The notes under the pieces are model-generated. The model searched no databases. It was not told the origin of the DNA and worked only from the letters and a program-made list of their open reading frames with translations. 64,000 nt of DNA from Ancylomarina sp. DW003. Lineage in GTDB: Bacteria > Bacteroidota > Bacteroidia > Bacteroidales > Marinifilaceae. The translations under genes and the position numbers were made by a program. This document shows positions 19,211-28,743 of this stretch, piece after piece. Numbering within the stretch: the stretch's first letter is position 1; every line of letters starts with the position of its first letter. The stretch spans positions 1 to 64,000 of the forward strand of contig NZ_JAKJSD010000008.1 of assembly GCF_029029505.1 (NCBI RefSeq), given 5' to 3'.

Positions 19211-21037
19211 ATGCGTAAAATTGAACTTTTAGCACCAGCTAAAAATCTGGAAACAGGAATGGCAGCCATTAATTACGGGGCTGATGCTGTTTATATAGGA
19301 GCACCAAAATTTGGAGCTCGTGCCGCTGTTGGTAACACTCTCGAAGACATAGGAAAATTGATAAAATATGCTCACCGGTATTGGGCCAAGGTTTTTATCA
19401 CAATGAACACCATTTTATATGATAATGAACTAAAAGAAGCTGAAAAACTCATTCATGATTTATACAAGCTAGGTGCAGATGCGCTTATCGTTCAAGATAT
19501 GGGGATTTTGGAAATGGATCTACCTCCTATTGAGCTTCATGCCAGCACTCAGACTCACAATTTTGATCTAGAACGCATTCAATTCCTGGAAAAAGTTGGT
19601 TTTAAACGAATTATTTTAGCTAGAGAATTATCCTTGGAGCAGATTAAGGAAATTCGGGCAAACACAAGTGTTGACTTAGAATACTTTGTTAATGGTGCAC
19701 TTTGTGTATGCTTAAGTGGACAATGCTATTTTTCACATGCAACAACCGGACGTTCAGCAAATAGAGGTGAATGTAGTCAAGCTTGCAGAATGAAATACGA
19801 TTTACAAGATGAAAACGGTAATGTTTTAGCAAAAGATAAACACCTTCTCTCTCTTAAAGATTTAAATCTTTCCAATGAAATATCAGATATTGTTGATACC
19901 GGAATCTGTTCGCTAAAAATTGAAGGACGCTTAAAAGACATCTCTTATATTAAAAATATCACAAGTCATTACAGTGAGAAGTTAGATCTATGCATTTCTG
20001 GAAACAAGGAATTAGAACGAGTTTCCTCTGGTCGTGTTAATGTCAATTTCAAAGCTGATCCTGAAAGAACTTTCAATCGTGGTTTCACCCCCTACTTCTT
20101 CAAAGGTAGAGTCCCAGAAATTGCTAACTTTTTTTCTCCTAAATCACTTGGAAAAGAGATTGGGAAAATAATTGCTGTGAGAAAAGATCATTTTCTGATC
20201 AAAAGCAAATTAGCATTACACAATGGAGATGGCTTGTGTTTTTTCAATAAAAATAAACTTTTGAAAGGCATTCTGGTAAATGGTGTAAAGGGCGACAAAA
20301 TCTATCCGAATGATATGAGTATGATTTGTGAGGGTGTTACACTATATCGTAACAACGATCATGAATTTGCGAAGGAGTTAAAGCAAGACAAGAGTGTTCG
20401 TAAAATTTCAGTAGATATCTTATTCGAGCAACTAGGTGACCAATTTTTTCTTCATATTACCGATGAAAATGGCATATCTGTTTCAAACAGTTTAAATGAG
20501 GTATTTGAGCTTGCTAAAAATGCTGAGATGGCTAAAGCAAATATTGAAAAACAGCTCTCTAAATTGGGAGATTCAATCTATGAACTTGCATCTATTCAGC
20601 TTAATTTGAACGAAACGCCCTTTATTCAGGCAAAATTATTAAATGAACTCCGAAGAAATACTTTAGAAGAATTAAGCCAAATTAGAATTGAAGAGGCTGA
20701 AAAAGGATCAACTCGACCATTAATTTCTCACCCCAAATATTACACTGATAAGATTTCATACATGGGGAATGTGAGTAATTGTAAAGCAGAGGATTTTTAT
20801 AAGAAATGTGGCGTTGAAGATATTGAAAAAGCCTTTGAGCTCCAGAAGAATTTTGATGGAAAAACCGTAATGGTAACCAAACACTGCTTACGATATGAAT
20901 TTGGCAAGTGTCCTAAATTGGTGAAAACAATTGGTGAAAAACCAGGACCATTATATTTGGTAGATAATAACAGAAAATACGGCTTGGAATTTAATTGTCA
21001 ACGCTGTGAAATGAAGGTTATATTAATGCCAAAGTAG
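19211..21037 (+). CDS. U32 family protein (RlhA/TrhP-like RNA hydroxylation type)
   Basis: 608 aa. The N-terminal half is the U32 TIM-barrel (LLAPAKNLETGMAAI, GADAVYIGAPKFGAR, LHASTQTHNFD). Four cysteines, Cys165, Cys172, Cys188 and Cys192, in GALCVCLSGQC and GECSQAC fit the [4Fe-4S] site known in U32 relatives such as UbiU/UbiV. Family members TrhP and RlhA hydroxylate tRNA U34 or 23S rRNA C2501; the classical peptidase label is historic. The length, with a second domain after residue 330 and a Cys-bearing C-terminus (CLRYEFGKC, NCQRCE), is closer to RlhA. Assignment between the two RNA targets is inference. Confidence 0.85.
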   Translation: MRKIELLAPAKNLETGMAAINYGADAVYIGAPKFGARAAVGNTLEDIGKLIKYAHRYWAKVFITMNTILYDNELKEAEKLIHDLYKLGADALIVQDMGILEMDLPPIELHASTQTHNFDLERIQFLEKVGFKRIILARELSLEQIKEIRANTSVDLEYFVNGALCVCLSGQCYFSHATTGRSANRGECSQACRMKYDLQDENGNVLAKDKHLLSLKDLNLSNEISDIVDTGICSLKIEGRLKDISYIKNITSHYSEKLDLCISGNKELERVSSGRVNVNFKADPERTFNRGFTPYFFKGRVPEIANFFSPKSLGKEIGKIIAVRKDHFLIKSKLALHNGDGLCFFNKNKLLKGILVNGVKGDKIYPNDMSMICEGVTLYRNNDHEFAKELKQDKSVRKISVDILFEQLGDQFFLHITDENGISVSNSLNEVFELAKNAEMAKANIEKQLSKLGDSIYELASIQLNLNETPFIQAKLLNELRRNTLEELSQIRIEEAEKGSTRPLISHPKYYTDKISYMGNVSNCKAEDFYKKCGVEDIEKAFELQKNFDGKTVMVTKHCLRYEFGKCPKLVKTIGEKPGPLYLVDNNRKYGLEFNCQRCEMKVILMPK

Positions 21038-21052
21038 TATGCTATATCATAT

Positions 21053-21090
21053 AACAAAAGCTCATACCTTTCATGATATGAGCTTTTGTT
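21053..21090. terminator. bidirectional terminator between U32 gene and pyk
   Basis: Perfect 14-bp inverted repeat (21053-21066 against 21077-21090), flanked by T-rich sequence on both strands, placed between two convergent genes. Confidence 0.88.
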
Positions 21091-21111
21091 TTATCGTCAA
21101 ATCTCCAAGAA

Positions 21112-22524
21112 TTATACTTTATGAGTCAATTGATAAACATTAGATATTTCCATAAAACTCACACCTTTCGATGGTCCAAAACTTCCTCCTAAAATCACAA
21201 CAGTATCTTCACTGGTAAAGTAGCCTTTATTCATTAATGTCAACATCGATTGTTTCACATATTCATCACGGCTCGCAAGTAACTTTTTGTAATCGGCCTC
21301 AACACCATAAGATAAAGCCAACTCTCTCATAGCACGCTTCGAATAACATTGAGCATATACCGGAACCGTTCCCCTGTAGGCCGATAAATAACGTCCTGTT
21401 CGACCAGTAAGTGTATCTGTCACAATAGCCTTTGCTGGTAGAAATTGAGCTGCATTAACAGCAGAACGTGCCAAAACTGAAGTGACCTCTCTATGTCTTG
21501 GCTCACGTTTAAGTTTATCTGGCTCCAACTCCTTCTCAACCTCTTTTGCCACTTCAGTCATGACTTTCACTGCCTCAACAGGATAGTCGCCATAAGCTGT
21601 CTCACCACTTAACATGATTGCATCTGTTCTATTGTATATCGCATTCGCAATATCACTTACCTCAGCACGTGTAGGGCGAGGATTCTCTATCATAGAATGC
21701 AACATTTGAGTCGCAATAATCACCGATTTTTTAGCATCGATACATTTACGAACTATTTCTCTTTGTATGACAGGAATTTTAGCAGCAGGTATTTCAATTG
21801 CCAAATCGCCTCGAGCAACCATCACGCCATACACATATTCAAGTATCTCATCAATGTTATCTACGCCTTCTTGATTCTCTATTTTAGCAATAATCTTAAT
21901 TTTGGAATCTCTGGCATCAAGAATCTTCTGGATTTCCAAAACATCTTCTTTCTTACGAACAAATGAGTGGGCAATAAAATCAATATCTTCGTCTATAGCA
22001 AATTGAATAAAGTCTCTATCCTTATCACTCAATGAAGGTAAGTTGATAGAAACACCAGGGATATTTACACTCTTCCTATTCTTTAAAGTTCCTTCATTCT
22101 GAGCTTCAACCAACAAATAATTTTCTGTTTTCTCAATAACAGCCAACTCCAAGTCGCCATCATCAATCAAAATCTTATTTCCTACTTCTATATCATTTAC
22201 AAAAAACTCATAGCTAACTTGAAATGAATTTTCATCCGAGAAATTAGATCCTAAACCGACTACTTTTATCTGATTTCCTTTTGATAAGTTGATATCCTTT
22301 TCAACACCAACCGTCCTTATTTCCGGGCCTTTAGTATCAATTAGTAAAGCGATTCTATCGGACACTTCACGTACATTATCGATTACTTTTTTTGCATCAG
22401 CATGCGACTGATGAGCCGTATTTAAACGAACGACATTCATTCCCTCTTCATAGAGTTCAGTTAAGAATTTCACATCACATTTCTTATCTGAAATAGTAGC
22501 TATTATTTTCGTTCCCTTCTTCAT
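21112..22524 (-). CDS. pyk: pyruvate kinase
   Basis: 470 aa, complete. Key regions: TKIIATI at the start, VVRLNTAHQSH, LIDTKGPEIRT, KIIAKIENQEGVDN, VARGDLAIEIP, ATQMLHSMIENPRPTRAEVSD and LSGETAYGDYPVEAV. Converts phosphoenolpyruvate and ADP to pyruvate and ATP. It starts at an ATG with 603 bp of non-coding DNA upstream and is probably monocistronic, ending at the bidirectional hairpin. The active-site metal and substrate residues in MVARGD and IAKIEN are intact. Confidence 0.97.
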   Translation of the reverse strand: MKKGTKIIATISDKKCDVKFLTELYEEGMNVVRLNTAHQSHADAKKVIDNVREVSDRIALLIDTKGPEIRTVGVEKDINLSKGNQIKVVGLGSNFSDENSFQVSYEFFVNDIEVGNKILIDDGDLELAVIEKTENYLLVEAQNEGTLKNRKSVNIPGVSINLPSLSDKDRDFIQFAIDEDIDFIAHSFVRKKEDVLEIQKILDARDSKIKIIAKIENQEGVDNIDEILEYVYGVMVARGDLAIEIPAAKIPVIQREIVRKCIDAKKSVIIATQMLHSMIENPRPTRAEVSDIANAIYNRTDAIMLSGETAYGDYPVEAVKVMTEVAKEVEKELEPDKLKREPRHREVTSVLARSAVNAAQFLPAKAIVTDTLTGRTGRYLSAYRGTVPVYAQCYSKRAMRELALSYGVEADYKKLLASRDEYVKQSMLTLMNKGYFTSEDTVVILGGSFGPSKGVSFMEISNVYQLTHKV

Positions 22525-23127
22525 AATCGAGTTTTAATTTTAAACTTAATCTATATATTTTGCATTGTAAACAACAAATTTATGAAAAGGGTATGTGCAT
22601 TTTAAATCACCTTACTTTCAACTATAATTTTCTTATAACAGATAAGTAGATTGATTAACAAAGCTTAATATTCCACCCATAATTTGACACACTCAGGGAT
22701 ATAAAAAACATCCGTAAACAAAAATAAGCCTTTAACAAAAGTAACAAGTTTTCAGTACAAATTAATTTATGTGGAATTACAGAAAATCAGCAGTTAAAAA
22801 GCTTATAAAAGAGTCAAGTAAATTGAATTAAAATTGCAAGTTTAAACTCTTTTTCAAAAACGTCATTCCCTATTCAAAAACTAAGGTATGTATTTTTATA
22901 GGTTTAAAACCATTGCAACCTACAATATCAAGAATGTGATTCTGGTAAAACGTTTGCGTAATAAAAAATGGAATAAATCTAAATAACCAATATCTATTTA
23001 AGGAATTTTTTCAGCAATTGGTTATTCATCAATGCAAAACATTAATTCGTCAATTTTGATAAGTACAGAAAACAATCAAATGATAAATTTATTAGCTAAG
23101 GAAAACATACCATTTGTCAAAAAATAG
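22525..23127. other. 603-bp intergenic region upstream of pyk
   Basis: The longest protein-free, RNA-free stretch seen in the window. It is AT-rich and separates aroQ from pyk on the same strand, so it should carry the pyk promoter. A lone -7-like element (TAAATTTG, complement of 22575-22582) lies 51 bp before the pyk start without a convincing -33 partner. No terminator hairpin, riboswitch fold, tRNA or conserved frame was recognised. A 32-codon plus-strand frame at 22888-22986 is too short to support. Confidence 0.4.
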
Positions 23128-23559
23128 TTATTCGTCTGTTTTAATTTTTATAAGTGCCTCAATTCCCAATCGATAAGAATCAAGTCCGAAACCAGCAATA
23201 ACGCCAATACAACTAGCACTTATTAGACTTACATGCCTGAAAGCTTCTCTTTTATGAACATTAGAAATATGAACCTCTATAACTGGAAGATTAATAGCAG
23301 CAATTGCATCCCTTATTGCAACTGAGGTATGCGTATAAGCCGCAGCATTCATAACAATTCCATCATACTTGAATCGAGCTTCATGGAGACAGTTAATAAT
23401 CTCACCCTCAATGTTTGACTGAAAATAATCTAAAGCAAAACTTGGAAATAACAGTTTCAGTTCTTCAAAGTAATGATCGAAACTTTCCGCTCCATAAATT
23501 GTTTTTTCTCTTGTACCCAATAAATTCAAGTTAGGTCCATTTAGGATTAAAATATTCAT
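23128..23559 (-). CDS. aroQ: 3-dehydroquinate dehydratase, type II
   Basis: 143 aa. Signature NGPNLNLLGTREKTIYG with the catalytic Tyr near residue 22, NAAAYTHTSVAIRDAI, and EVHISNVHKREAFRHVSLIS with the catalytic His. Third step of the shikimate pathway, forming 3-dehydroshikimate. It is divergent from xerD across 187 bp, an arrangement I recall as common in Bacteroidota. ATG start confirmed. Confidence 0.96.
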   Translation of the reverse strand: MNILILNGPNLNLLGTREKTIYGAESFDHYFEELKLLFPSFALDYFQSNIEGEIINCLHEARFKYDGIVMNAAAYTHTSVAIRDAIAAINLPVIEVHISNVHKREAFRHVSLISASCIGVIAGFGLDSYRLGIEALIKIKTDE

Positions 23560-23746
23560 TTCGTCAAAATTTTGCTTTAATTTAACATAGAGTTTTTATT
23601 GCAATTTCAAAAATCTTACGTAATAATTTTACCTACCTAATTGAAATATTATCATAAAAGTACGTATATTGCTATCGTTAAAGCAAAACTAATAAAATAG
23701 TTTGATTAACAATTACAACTAAACTACATACTTAAAATTAATTGAA

Positions 23747-24655
23747 ATGAATTGGACAACAACAATTGAGAATTTCAAGACTTATCTCACATTGGAGAAG
23801 TCATTGTCGAAGAATTCTATTGATGCTTACATCAATGACATTACAAAACTAACAACTTTTTTTAAAGAGCAAGGTAGAACTGTCGCTCCGGTTGAAGTTG
23901 TTTTGCAGGACCTAAAAGATTTTGTTACCTGGATTAATGATGCAGGTACCAGTCCTAGAACTCAAGCCCGTGTTATTTCTGGTATTAAAGCTTATTTCAA
24001 GTATTTATTACTTGAAGAAGTTATTGACAGAAACCCAACTGCTTTATTAGAAGCTCCAAAAATTGGACGTAAACTTCCTCATACTCTGACGGTAGAAGAA
24101 ATTGACGTACTTGTAAAGGCTGTTGACACAAACAAATCTGAAGGACAAAGAAACAGAGCTATTCTTGAGACTCTTTATTCTTGTGGTCTTCGTGTTTCTG
24201 AATTAATAGATCTTCGTGTTTCGAATCTTCATTTCAGAATGGGATTTATTAAAATTCATGGTAAAGGAAACAAAGAGCGTTTAATTCCAATTGGAAAGAG
24301 AGCTAAAAAAGAAATCAAACTTTACCTTAAGAATTACAGAGGTAAATTAAACATCGATAAGGACAGCGAGGATATCTTATTCCTTAACCGTAGAGGTCGC
24401 AAACTTTCTCGTGTTATGATTTTCACTATCATTAAGAATCTTTCAAAGAAAGTTGGTTTGACTAAAAATGTTTCTCCTCATACTTTCCGTCACTCTTTTG
24501 CATCTCATCTTGTTGAAGGTGGAGCAGATCTTAGAGCCGTACAGGAAATGTTAGGGCATGAGTCTATTTTAACAACTGAAATCTATACACATTTAGATAG
24601 AGATTATTTAAAAGAGACGATTAAAAACTGTCATCCAAGATCTAAGGATCAATAA
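23747..24655 (+). CDS. xerD: site-specific tyrosine recombinase XerD
   Basis: 302 aa. The N-terminal SAM-like core-binding domain (FKTYLTLEKSLSKNSIDAY) is followed by the catalytic domain with Arg in SCGLRVSEL, His-x-x-Arg in PHTFRHSFASHL, a second His in LGHESI, and the nucleophilic Tyr in TTEIYTHL. Resolves chromosome dimers at dif with XerC or acts alone. The chromosomal housekeeping neighbour (aroQ) and lack of adjacent att-like repeats argue against an element integrase. Confidence 0.93.
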   Translation: MNWTTTIENFKTYLTLEKSLSKNSIDAYINDITKLTTFFKEQGRTVAPVEVVLQDLKDFVTWINDAGTSPRTQARVISGIKAYFKYLLLEEVIDRNPTALLEAPKIGRKLPHTLTVEEIDVLVKAVDTNKSEGQRNRAILETLYSCGLRVSELIDLRVSNLHFRMGFIKIHGKGNKERLIPIGKRAKKEIKLYLKNYRGKLNIDKDSEDILFLNRRGRKLSRVMIFTIIKNLSKKVGLTKNVSPHTFRHSFASHLVEGGADLRAVQEMLGHESILTTEIYTHLDRDYLKETIKNCHPRSKDQ

Positions 24656-24670
24656 TCCATAAATCTTACA

Positions 24671-24706
24671 AAAAAAAAGAGTAGCAATTTGCTACTCTTT
24701 TTTTTT
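24671..24706. terminator. bidirectional terminator, xerD / SPOR-like gene
   Basis: GAGTAGC (24679-24685) pairs with GCTACTC (24691-24697) around a 5-nt loop, extended by an A-run on the left and T-run on the right. It sits between convergent genes. Confidence 0.88.
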
Positions 24707-24736
24707 GTTCTACTCTTTTTTATTTTGAACTTAAGT

Positions 24737-25369
24737 TTATAATTTAACGATATAGGCATCTGGGAAACCCTTAGATCGAATATCTCGTAACTCTCGTCTA
24801 CATACCCAATAATTATCGTAAGTCTTGTAAAAGTATCGATAAAGGCTTTCGTCATTATCAAAGTTTTCATACAATCCCGATAATCTTAGATGACTCAATT
24901 TTGTAGTTTTCTTACTTGCGAAAACATGGATGGAATATTTAAATTTTGGATCCTTTTTATTTTTGATTCCATAGGTTTCCTCATATAAGCTTCTCATTTC
25001 CTTCGAGAATTTTATACGACTCACATCACGATAATAATTCCAAAATTCCCATTTTCCATATCTATTTATACGAAACAAAGTTTCCGGAGGTAATTCTTCT
25101 ACATAATTATCATCATCAACAGGTTTCGTTTCTTTTACAGCAGGTTTTGTTTTAACAAGCTCTTTTGCTGTTTTTTTCTTTTTTACTTCGATTACCTTTT
25201 CCTTTGCTACTATTTCTTCAGGCACGATTTCTACCAATTCAGTATATTCTGATTCCTCACTTTTATCATGTTTAATTTGATAAAATAATTCTGGAGATAT
25301 AAGGGGAGATAGTAAACCGACAATAATCGATATAAGTAAACAAGCGACTATATAAAAGAGGTTTCTCAT
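24737..25369 (-). CDS. membrane-anchored protein with SPOR-like C-terminal domain
   Basis: 210 aa from the ATG at 25369 (MRNLFYIVACLL); the 14 extra upstream codons would need TTG. One N-terminal transmembrane segment (residues 4-24) is followed by a charged linker rich in Lys/Glu/Val/Pro, and the C-terminal 70 residues (YSIHVFASKKT to DAYIVKL) look like a divergent SPOR fold that binds denuded peptidoglycan. This would make it a single-pass, periplasm-facing cell-wall or septum-associated protein. The SPOR assignment rests on the YxIxVFAS and GFPDAYIV ends only. Monocistronic. Confidence 0.65.
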   Translation of the reverse strand: MRNLFYIVACLLISIIVGLLSPLISPELFYQIKHDKSEESEYTELVEIVPEEIVAKEKVIEVKKKKTAKELVKTKPAVKETKPVDDDNYVEELPPETLFRINRYGKWEFWNYYRDVSRIKFSKEMRSLYEETYGIKNKKDPKFKYSIHVFASKKTTKLSHLRLSGLYENFDNDESLYRYFYKTYDNYWVCRRELRDIRSKGFPDAYIVKL

Positions 25370-25481
25370 AGGTAATCTGTTCCTTTTAAGGATGACAATT
25401 CTTTTGCTCAAAAGCTTATACAGTGTTGTAAAAACTCTTATCGGTAATAAATATAATAAATTCTATTAATATATCTTCACT

Positions 25482-26717
25482 TTAAGACTTCATCAATAAA
25501 GAACTATCGCCATAACTTAAAAAACGAAACTTATTATTCAACGCATAATCGTAAATTTCTCGCCATTTATCTCCCACTAAAGCCGATATTAATAATAATA
25601 AAGTACTCTGAGGTTGGTGAAAATTTGTAACCAAACCAGATATCACTTTAAAATCATAACCTGGTGCAATTATAATTTGAGTTGCAGCATTGAATAAGGT
25701 TATATTCTCTTCATTCATAAAATCAACAATAGCTTGATAAGCGTCAACTCGAGAATAAGTACCATCCAATACATATGCATCCCATTGTTCTAATAAGTAT
25801 GGGTTCTCTTTTCCCGATAACAACTTCACTCCCAGCCAATACAAACTTTCAAGTGTTCGAACGGATGTGGTACCAACTGCAACAATATCATTCTTAGCAT
25901 CAATAATCTCCTGCAAACTATTTGCTGTTACCTGGATATGTTCTGTATGCATTTCATGGTCACCAATCTGTTCTGCTTTCACAGGCTTAAACGTTCCGGC
26001 CCCAACATGAAGCGTCAACTCTGCTCTTTTCACACCATTATTATCTAAGCGATCAAATACAGAATCGGTAAAATGTAACCCTGCCGTTGGAGCAGCTACA
26101 GATCCTTCATGTTTTGAATAAACAGTCTGGTAGCGAACTAAATCAGAATTCTCGGTATCACGATTCAAGTATGGTGGGATTGGAATTTTACCTGTCAATT
26201 CAAGAACTTCACTAAAACTTAATTCTGCATTATCCCAAGTGAATTTTATCTCATGTGCTCCTTCTAAATTCTCAATATGTTCTGCACACAAAAATTCCTC
26301 TTTACCACCAAACAAAAACTTCATTTTAAGAATTCCTGTTTTCCACTTACGAAGGTTTCCAATAATACATTTCCAGGTACACTCTCCTTTAGCTTGAAAA
26401 GCCAAATTATAATCTGCAGGATTTAAGGGTTCCAAACAGAAAATCTCAACACGAGCTCCCGTTTCCTTGTAAAATATAAGCCTGGCTTGAATCACTTTAG
26501 TATTATTAAATACCATTGTAGTTCCTTCGGCTATTTCTTCCGGTAAATTTTGAAAGCCTCGTTCTTTTATTTCATTATTCTTATAAACAAGTAACTTTGA
26601 TTCTTCGCGATTTCCTAAAGGATATTTAGCAATCTTCTCATCTGGTAAATCGTAAGTAAAATTTGATATTTGAATATGCTGTGGATTCATTATTGTATCT
26701 TCGGTTCTATTTTCCAT
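25482..26717 (-). CDS. queA: S-adenosylmethionine:tRNA ribosyltransferase-isomerase
   Basis: 411 aa QueA. Motifs: FTYDLPDEKIAKYPLGNREESKLL, FNNTKVIQARL, SVAAPTAGLHFT, ELTLHVGAGTFKPV and ITNFHQPQSTLLLLISA. It transfers and rearranges the ribosyl group of SAM onto preQ1-tRNA to make epoxyqueuosine. The upstream ATG at 26717 is preceded by a purine-rich AGGAGAG and is used; starting at residue 10 is also possible. Longer than E. coli QueA (356 aa) through inserts in the middle, as in other Bacteroidota. Confidence 0.95.
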   Translation of the reverse strand: MENRTEDTIMNPQHIQISNFTYDLPDEKIAKYPLGNREESKLLVYKNNEIKERGFQNLPEEIAEGTTMVFNNTKVIQARLIFYKETGARVEIFCLEPLNPADYNLAFQAKGECTWKCIIGNLRKWKTGILKMKFLFGGKEEFLCAEHIENLEGAHEIKFTWDNAELSFSEVLELTGKIPIPPYLNRDTENSDLVRYQTVYSKHEGSVAAPTAGLHFTDSVFDRLDNNGVKRAELTLHVGAGTFKPVKAEQIGDHEMHTEHIQVTANSLQEIIDAKNDIVAVGTTSVRTLESLYWLGVKLLSGKENPYLLEQWDAYVLDGTYSRVDAYQAIVDFMNEENITLFNAATQIIIAPGYDFKVISGLVTNFHQPQSTLLLLISALVGDKWREIYDYALNNKFRFLSYGDSSLLMKS

Positions 26718-26746
26718 CTCTCCTCTAAATATTTCTCAACAATATA

Positions 26747-26766
26747 ATTCTCCTTTGTTGGAGAAT
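26747..26766 (-). promoter_or_regulatory. hairpin in the queA leader
   Basis: Seven-bp perfect inverted repeat (26747-26753 against 26760-26766) with a 6-nt loop, between the putative queA promoter and start codon. Function unknown. It lacks the features of a preQ1 riboswitch that I could recognise. Confidence 0.3.
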
Positions 26767-26778
26767 AGAATTGGTGTG

Positions 26779-26786
26779 CAAAAATA
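26779..26786 (-). promoter_or_regulatory. putative queA -7 promoter element
   Basis: TATTTTTG on the minus strand fits the Bacteroidota -7 consensus TAnnTTTG. A TTG at 26811-26813 (complement) could be the -33 box, though spacing is a little long. Confidence 0.4.
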
Positions 26787-26788
26787 AC

Positions 26789-26796
26789 TAACTTTG
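26789..26796 (+). promoter_or_regulatory. putative -7 promoter element of the Smr-domain gene
   Basis: TAACTTTG on the plus strand, 90 bp upstream of the Smr gene start, fits TAnnTTTG. A TTG at 26771-26773 lies upstream at slightly short spacing. With the queA element it forms back-to-back divergent promoters. Confidence 0.4.
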
Positions 26797-26886
26797 TTGG
26801 TAATATAAAACAATGCCACAGATTCCATTCAAATGAAATATTATTTCACAATAACTTACATCTGTTGGCCATAAACCTGATACCAT

Positions 26887-27909
26887 ATGCAAATAAATAT
26901 TGGAGATAAAGTTCGATTTCTAAGTCAAACCGGAGGAGGACGTGTGACACGAATAATAGATGCCAAAACCGTTATGGTTTTAAACGAAGAAGATGATTTT
27001 GAAATTCCAACACTAAAATCTGATTTGGTTGTAATCGAATCACAATCCGAAGGAAACTCATCTTCGTCACATAGTTTGAGTTCAAACAAATCCGCAAGTT
27101 CTGTCACTAAGAGCGAACCATTAAAAGTGAAGAAAGAAGATATCTATTTTGCTTTTGTACCAAGAGCCGGTTACGAAATAACTTCAAGTCCTCTTGAACT
27201 CTATTTAATTAATGATACAAACTCAATACTTCTTTACAATTTTTTCAACCAAAATGGGGCGAAATTTGAAGGTATTACAACAGGTAATATCGATCCAAAC
27301 TCAAAAATACTGCTAACTGAATTCGATCAAAATGAACTTGGAAACCTGAGTGCATTTCATTTCCAAATTTTATACTATCAGGCAGGCGATTTTACACCAA
27401 AGACTCCTTTAAATAAAACAGTTAAGATTCAACCTATAAAATTCTACAAAGCTAGTTCGTATAAACTAACTGATTATTTTCATGAGCAGGTTATCCTACA
27501 TCAGATAAATGCTGAAGATATTGATCACAAGTTTGATGAATTAAGTCAAAAGGATTTCAATAAACTAATTAGAGAAAAAGAAGGAAGTTCTAAAAAAGGC
27601 CAAAGTCCAAAGCTTAATCCAAAGACTAATATTCTTGAAGTTGACCTCCATATTAACAAATTAATAGATTCGGTAACTGGCTTTTCTAACGCGGATATTC
27701 TAAATTTCCAAATGGAAGAATTCCATAAGGTTATTCGTGAGAATGAAATGAACAAAGGCAAAAAGATTGTCTTTATTCATGGAATTGGCAATGGAACTCT
27801 TAAGCAAAAGGTTCTAACAGAGCTAAAACGAAAATACAAAAAACACAGCTCTCAAGATGCTTCATTTAAAGAGTATGGCTATGGTGCAACTATGGTTACA
27901 ATAAAATAA
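26887..27909 (+). CDS. DUF2027 and Smr/MutS2 domain protein
   Basis: 340 aa. The N-terminal SH3-like segment (INIGDKVRFLSQTGGGRVTRI) is followed by a Ser-rich linker, a DUF2027 beta-domain (about residues 80-190) and a C-terminal Smr domain (VDLHINKL, VFIHGIGNGTLK, YGATMVTI). Smr domains nick DNA or cleave RNA; in MutS2/SmrB they act in recombination control or on collided ribosomes. There is no MutS ATPase part, so this is the stand-alone Bacteroidota type. The precise substrate is not known. Confidence 0.9.
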   Translation: MQINIGDKVRFLSQTGGGRVTRIIDAKTVMVLNEEDDFEIPTLKSDLVVIESQSEGNSSSSHSLSSNKSASSVTKSEPLKVKKEDIYFAFVPRAGYEITSSPLELYLINDTNSILLYNFFNQNGAKFEGITTGNIDPNSKILLTEFDQNELGNLSAFHFQILYYQAGDFTPKTPLNKTVKIQPIKFYKASSYKLTDYFHEQVILHQINAEDIDHKFDELSQKDFNKLIREKEGSSKKGQSPKLNPKTNILEVDLHINKLIDSVTGFSNADILNFQMEEFHKVIRENEMNKGKKIVFIHGIGNGTLKQKVLTELKRKYKKHSSQDASFKEYGYGATMVTIK

Positions 27910-27931
27910 CTACTACAAATAGTGAAAAAAG

Positions 27932-27969
27932 AAAAGGAGAAAGTAAAATCAATTACTTTCTCCTTTTTT
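27932..27969. terminator. bidirectional terminator, Smr gene / LysE-family gene
   Basis: Perfect 11-bp stem (27936-27946 against 27953-27963), 6-nt loop, A-run before and T-run after, located between convergent genes. Confidence 0.88.
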
Positions 27970-27990
27970 ATATCTGAAAATCAAGATCTA

Positions 27991-28638
27991 TTAGTTTAGA
28001 AATGATTTAATAGGTTCAAAACAAGATAAGAAAACGAAGAATCCCAAAATTGCTATAACGATACCCGAAATTTTATTAATCCAGAACATTTGTTTCAATC
28101 TAAATTTTTTTCTGAAAGTATTTACTAAAGTTGAAAGGCCATACCACCATAACGAACCACCAATTAAAACACCTAACAGTAAATACATCGATACCATATT
28201 TGAATTGGCTTCACCAAAAACAGAAGCCCCCGCAAACATAGCCCCAAAGAAAATAACTGCAATAGGGTTTGAAAGCGTCAAGAAAAATATAGCAAGAAAA
28301 TCACCAAGCATACCACGTTTCCCAGGAGTTTGAGATTTTCTAAACTGTTTAATCGTATTTGTAAAGAAGATTCTCAATCCTACAAAAACAAGAAAGATTG
28401 AACCAATCAATCTGAAATAAAATTCCTGAGCCTGTATAAAGTTGATTACAAAACCTAAACCTAATACGGCAATTGACGCAAATAATGTATCGGCAACAGC
28501 AGCTCCGGAACCAGAAATAAAACCAGCAAGTCTTCCTTTCTGCAGTGTTTTTTGGATAATTAAAACACCAATTGGGCCTAATGGTATTGACGCCATGAGA
28601 CCTATAACAATTCCTTTAATTATATATTGAATATCCAA
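27991..28638 (-). CDS. LysE/RhtB-family exporter
   Basis: 215 aa inner-membrane protein with about six hydrophobic segments and the LysE N-terminal signature GLMASIPLGPIGVLIIQ. A GSGAAVADTLFA loop and DFLAIFFLTLSNPIAVIFF follow, both typical. The family exports amino acids or related small molecules; the substrate is not predictable. The first codon at 28638 is TTG (no in-frame ATG near it except residue 15, which would cut the first helix), so TTG initiation is likely. Confidence 0.87.
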   Translation of the reverse strand: MDIQYIIKGIVIGLMASIPLGPIGVLIIQKTLQKGRLAGFISGSGAAVADTLFASIAVLGLGFVINFIQAQEFYFRLIGSIFLVFVGLRIFFTNTIKQFRKSQTPGKRGMLGDFLAIFFLTLSNPIAVIFFGAMFAGASVFGEANSNMVSMYLLLGVLIGGSLWWYGLSTLVNTFRKKFRLKQMFWINKISGIVIAILGFFVFLSCFEPIKSFLN

Positions 28639-28743
28639 GTGACGGGCTTTTTCAAATAAAAAATTCAGTTGGCAAATATCGTAATTATATACAATAACAC
28701 CTCTGCTTTCTTAATATATTGTATTAAAAAAGAATAAAATACT

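Noticed and set aside
22888-22986. 32-codon plus-strand frame in the pyk upstream region
   Set aside because: Lys/Asn-rich, no proper ribosome site, and no recognisable family; expected by chance in AT-rich DNA.
23747-24655. Integrase of a mobile island
   Set aside because: Sequence and the aroQ neighbour fit housekeeping XerD; no att repeats or cargo genes are adjacent.
24671-24720. CRISPR-like or short tandem repeat near the A/T-runs
   Set aside because: It is a simple terminator hairpin with homopolymer flanks; no repeat-spacer array exists anywhere in the window.
26718-26886. preQ1 riboswitch upstream of queA
   Set aside because: The leader has a short hairpin, but I see no preQ1 pseudoknot pattern with the A-rich tail next to the ribosome site.
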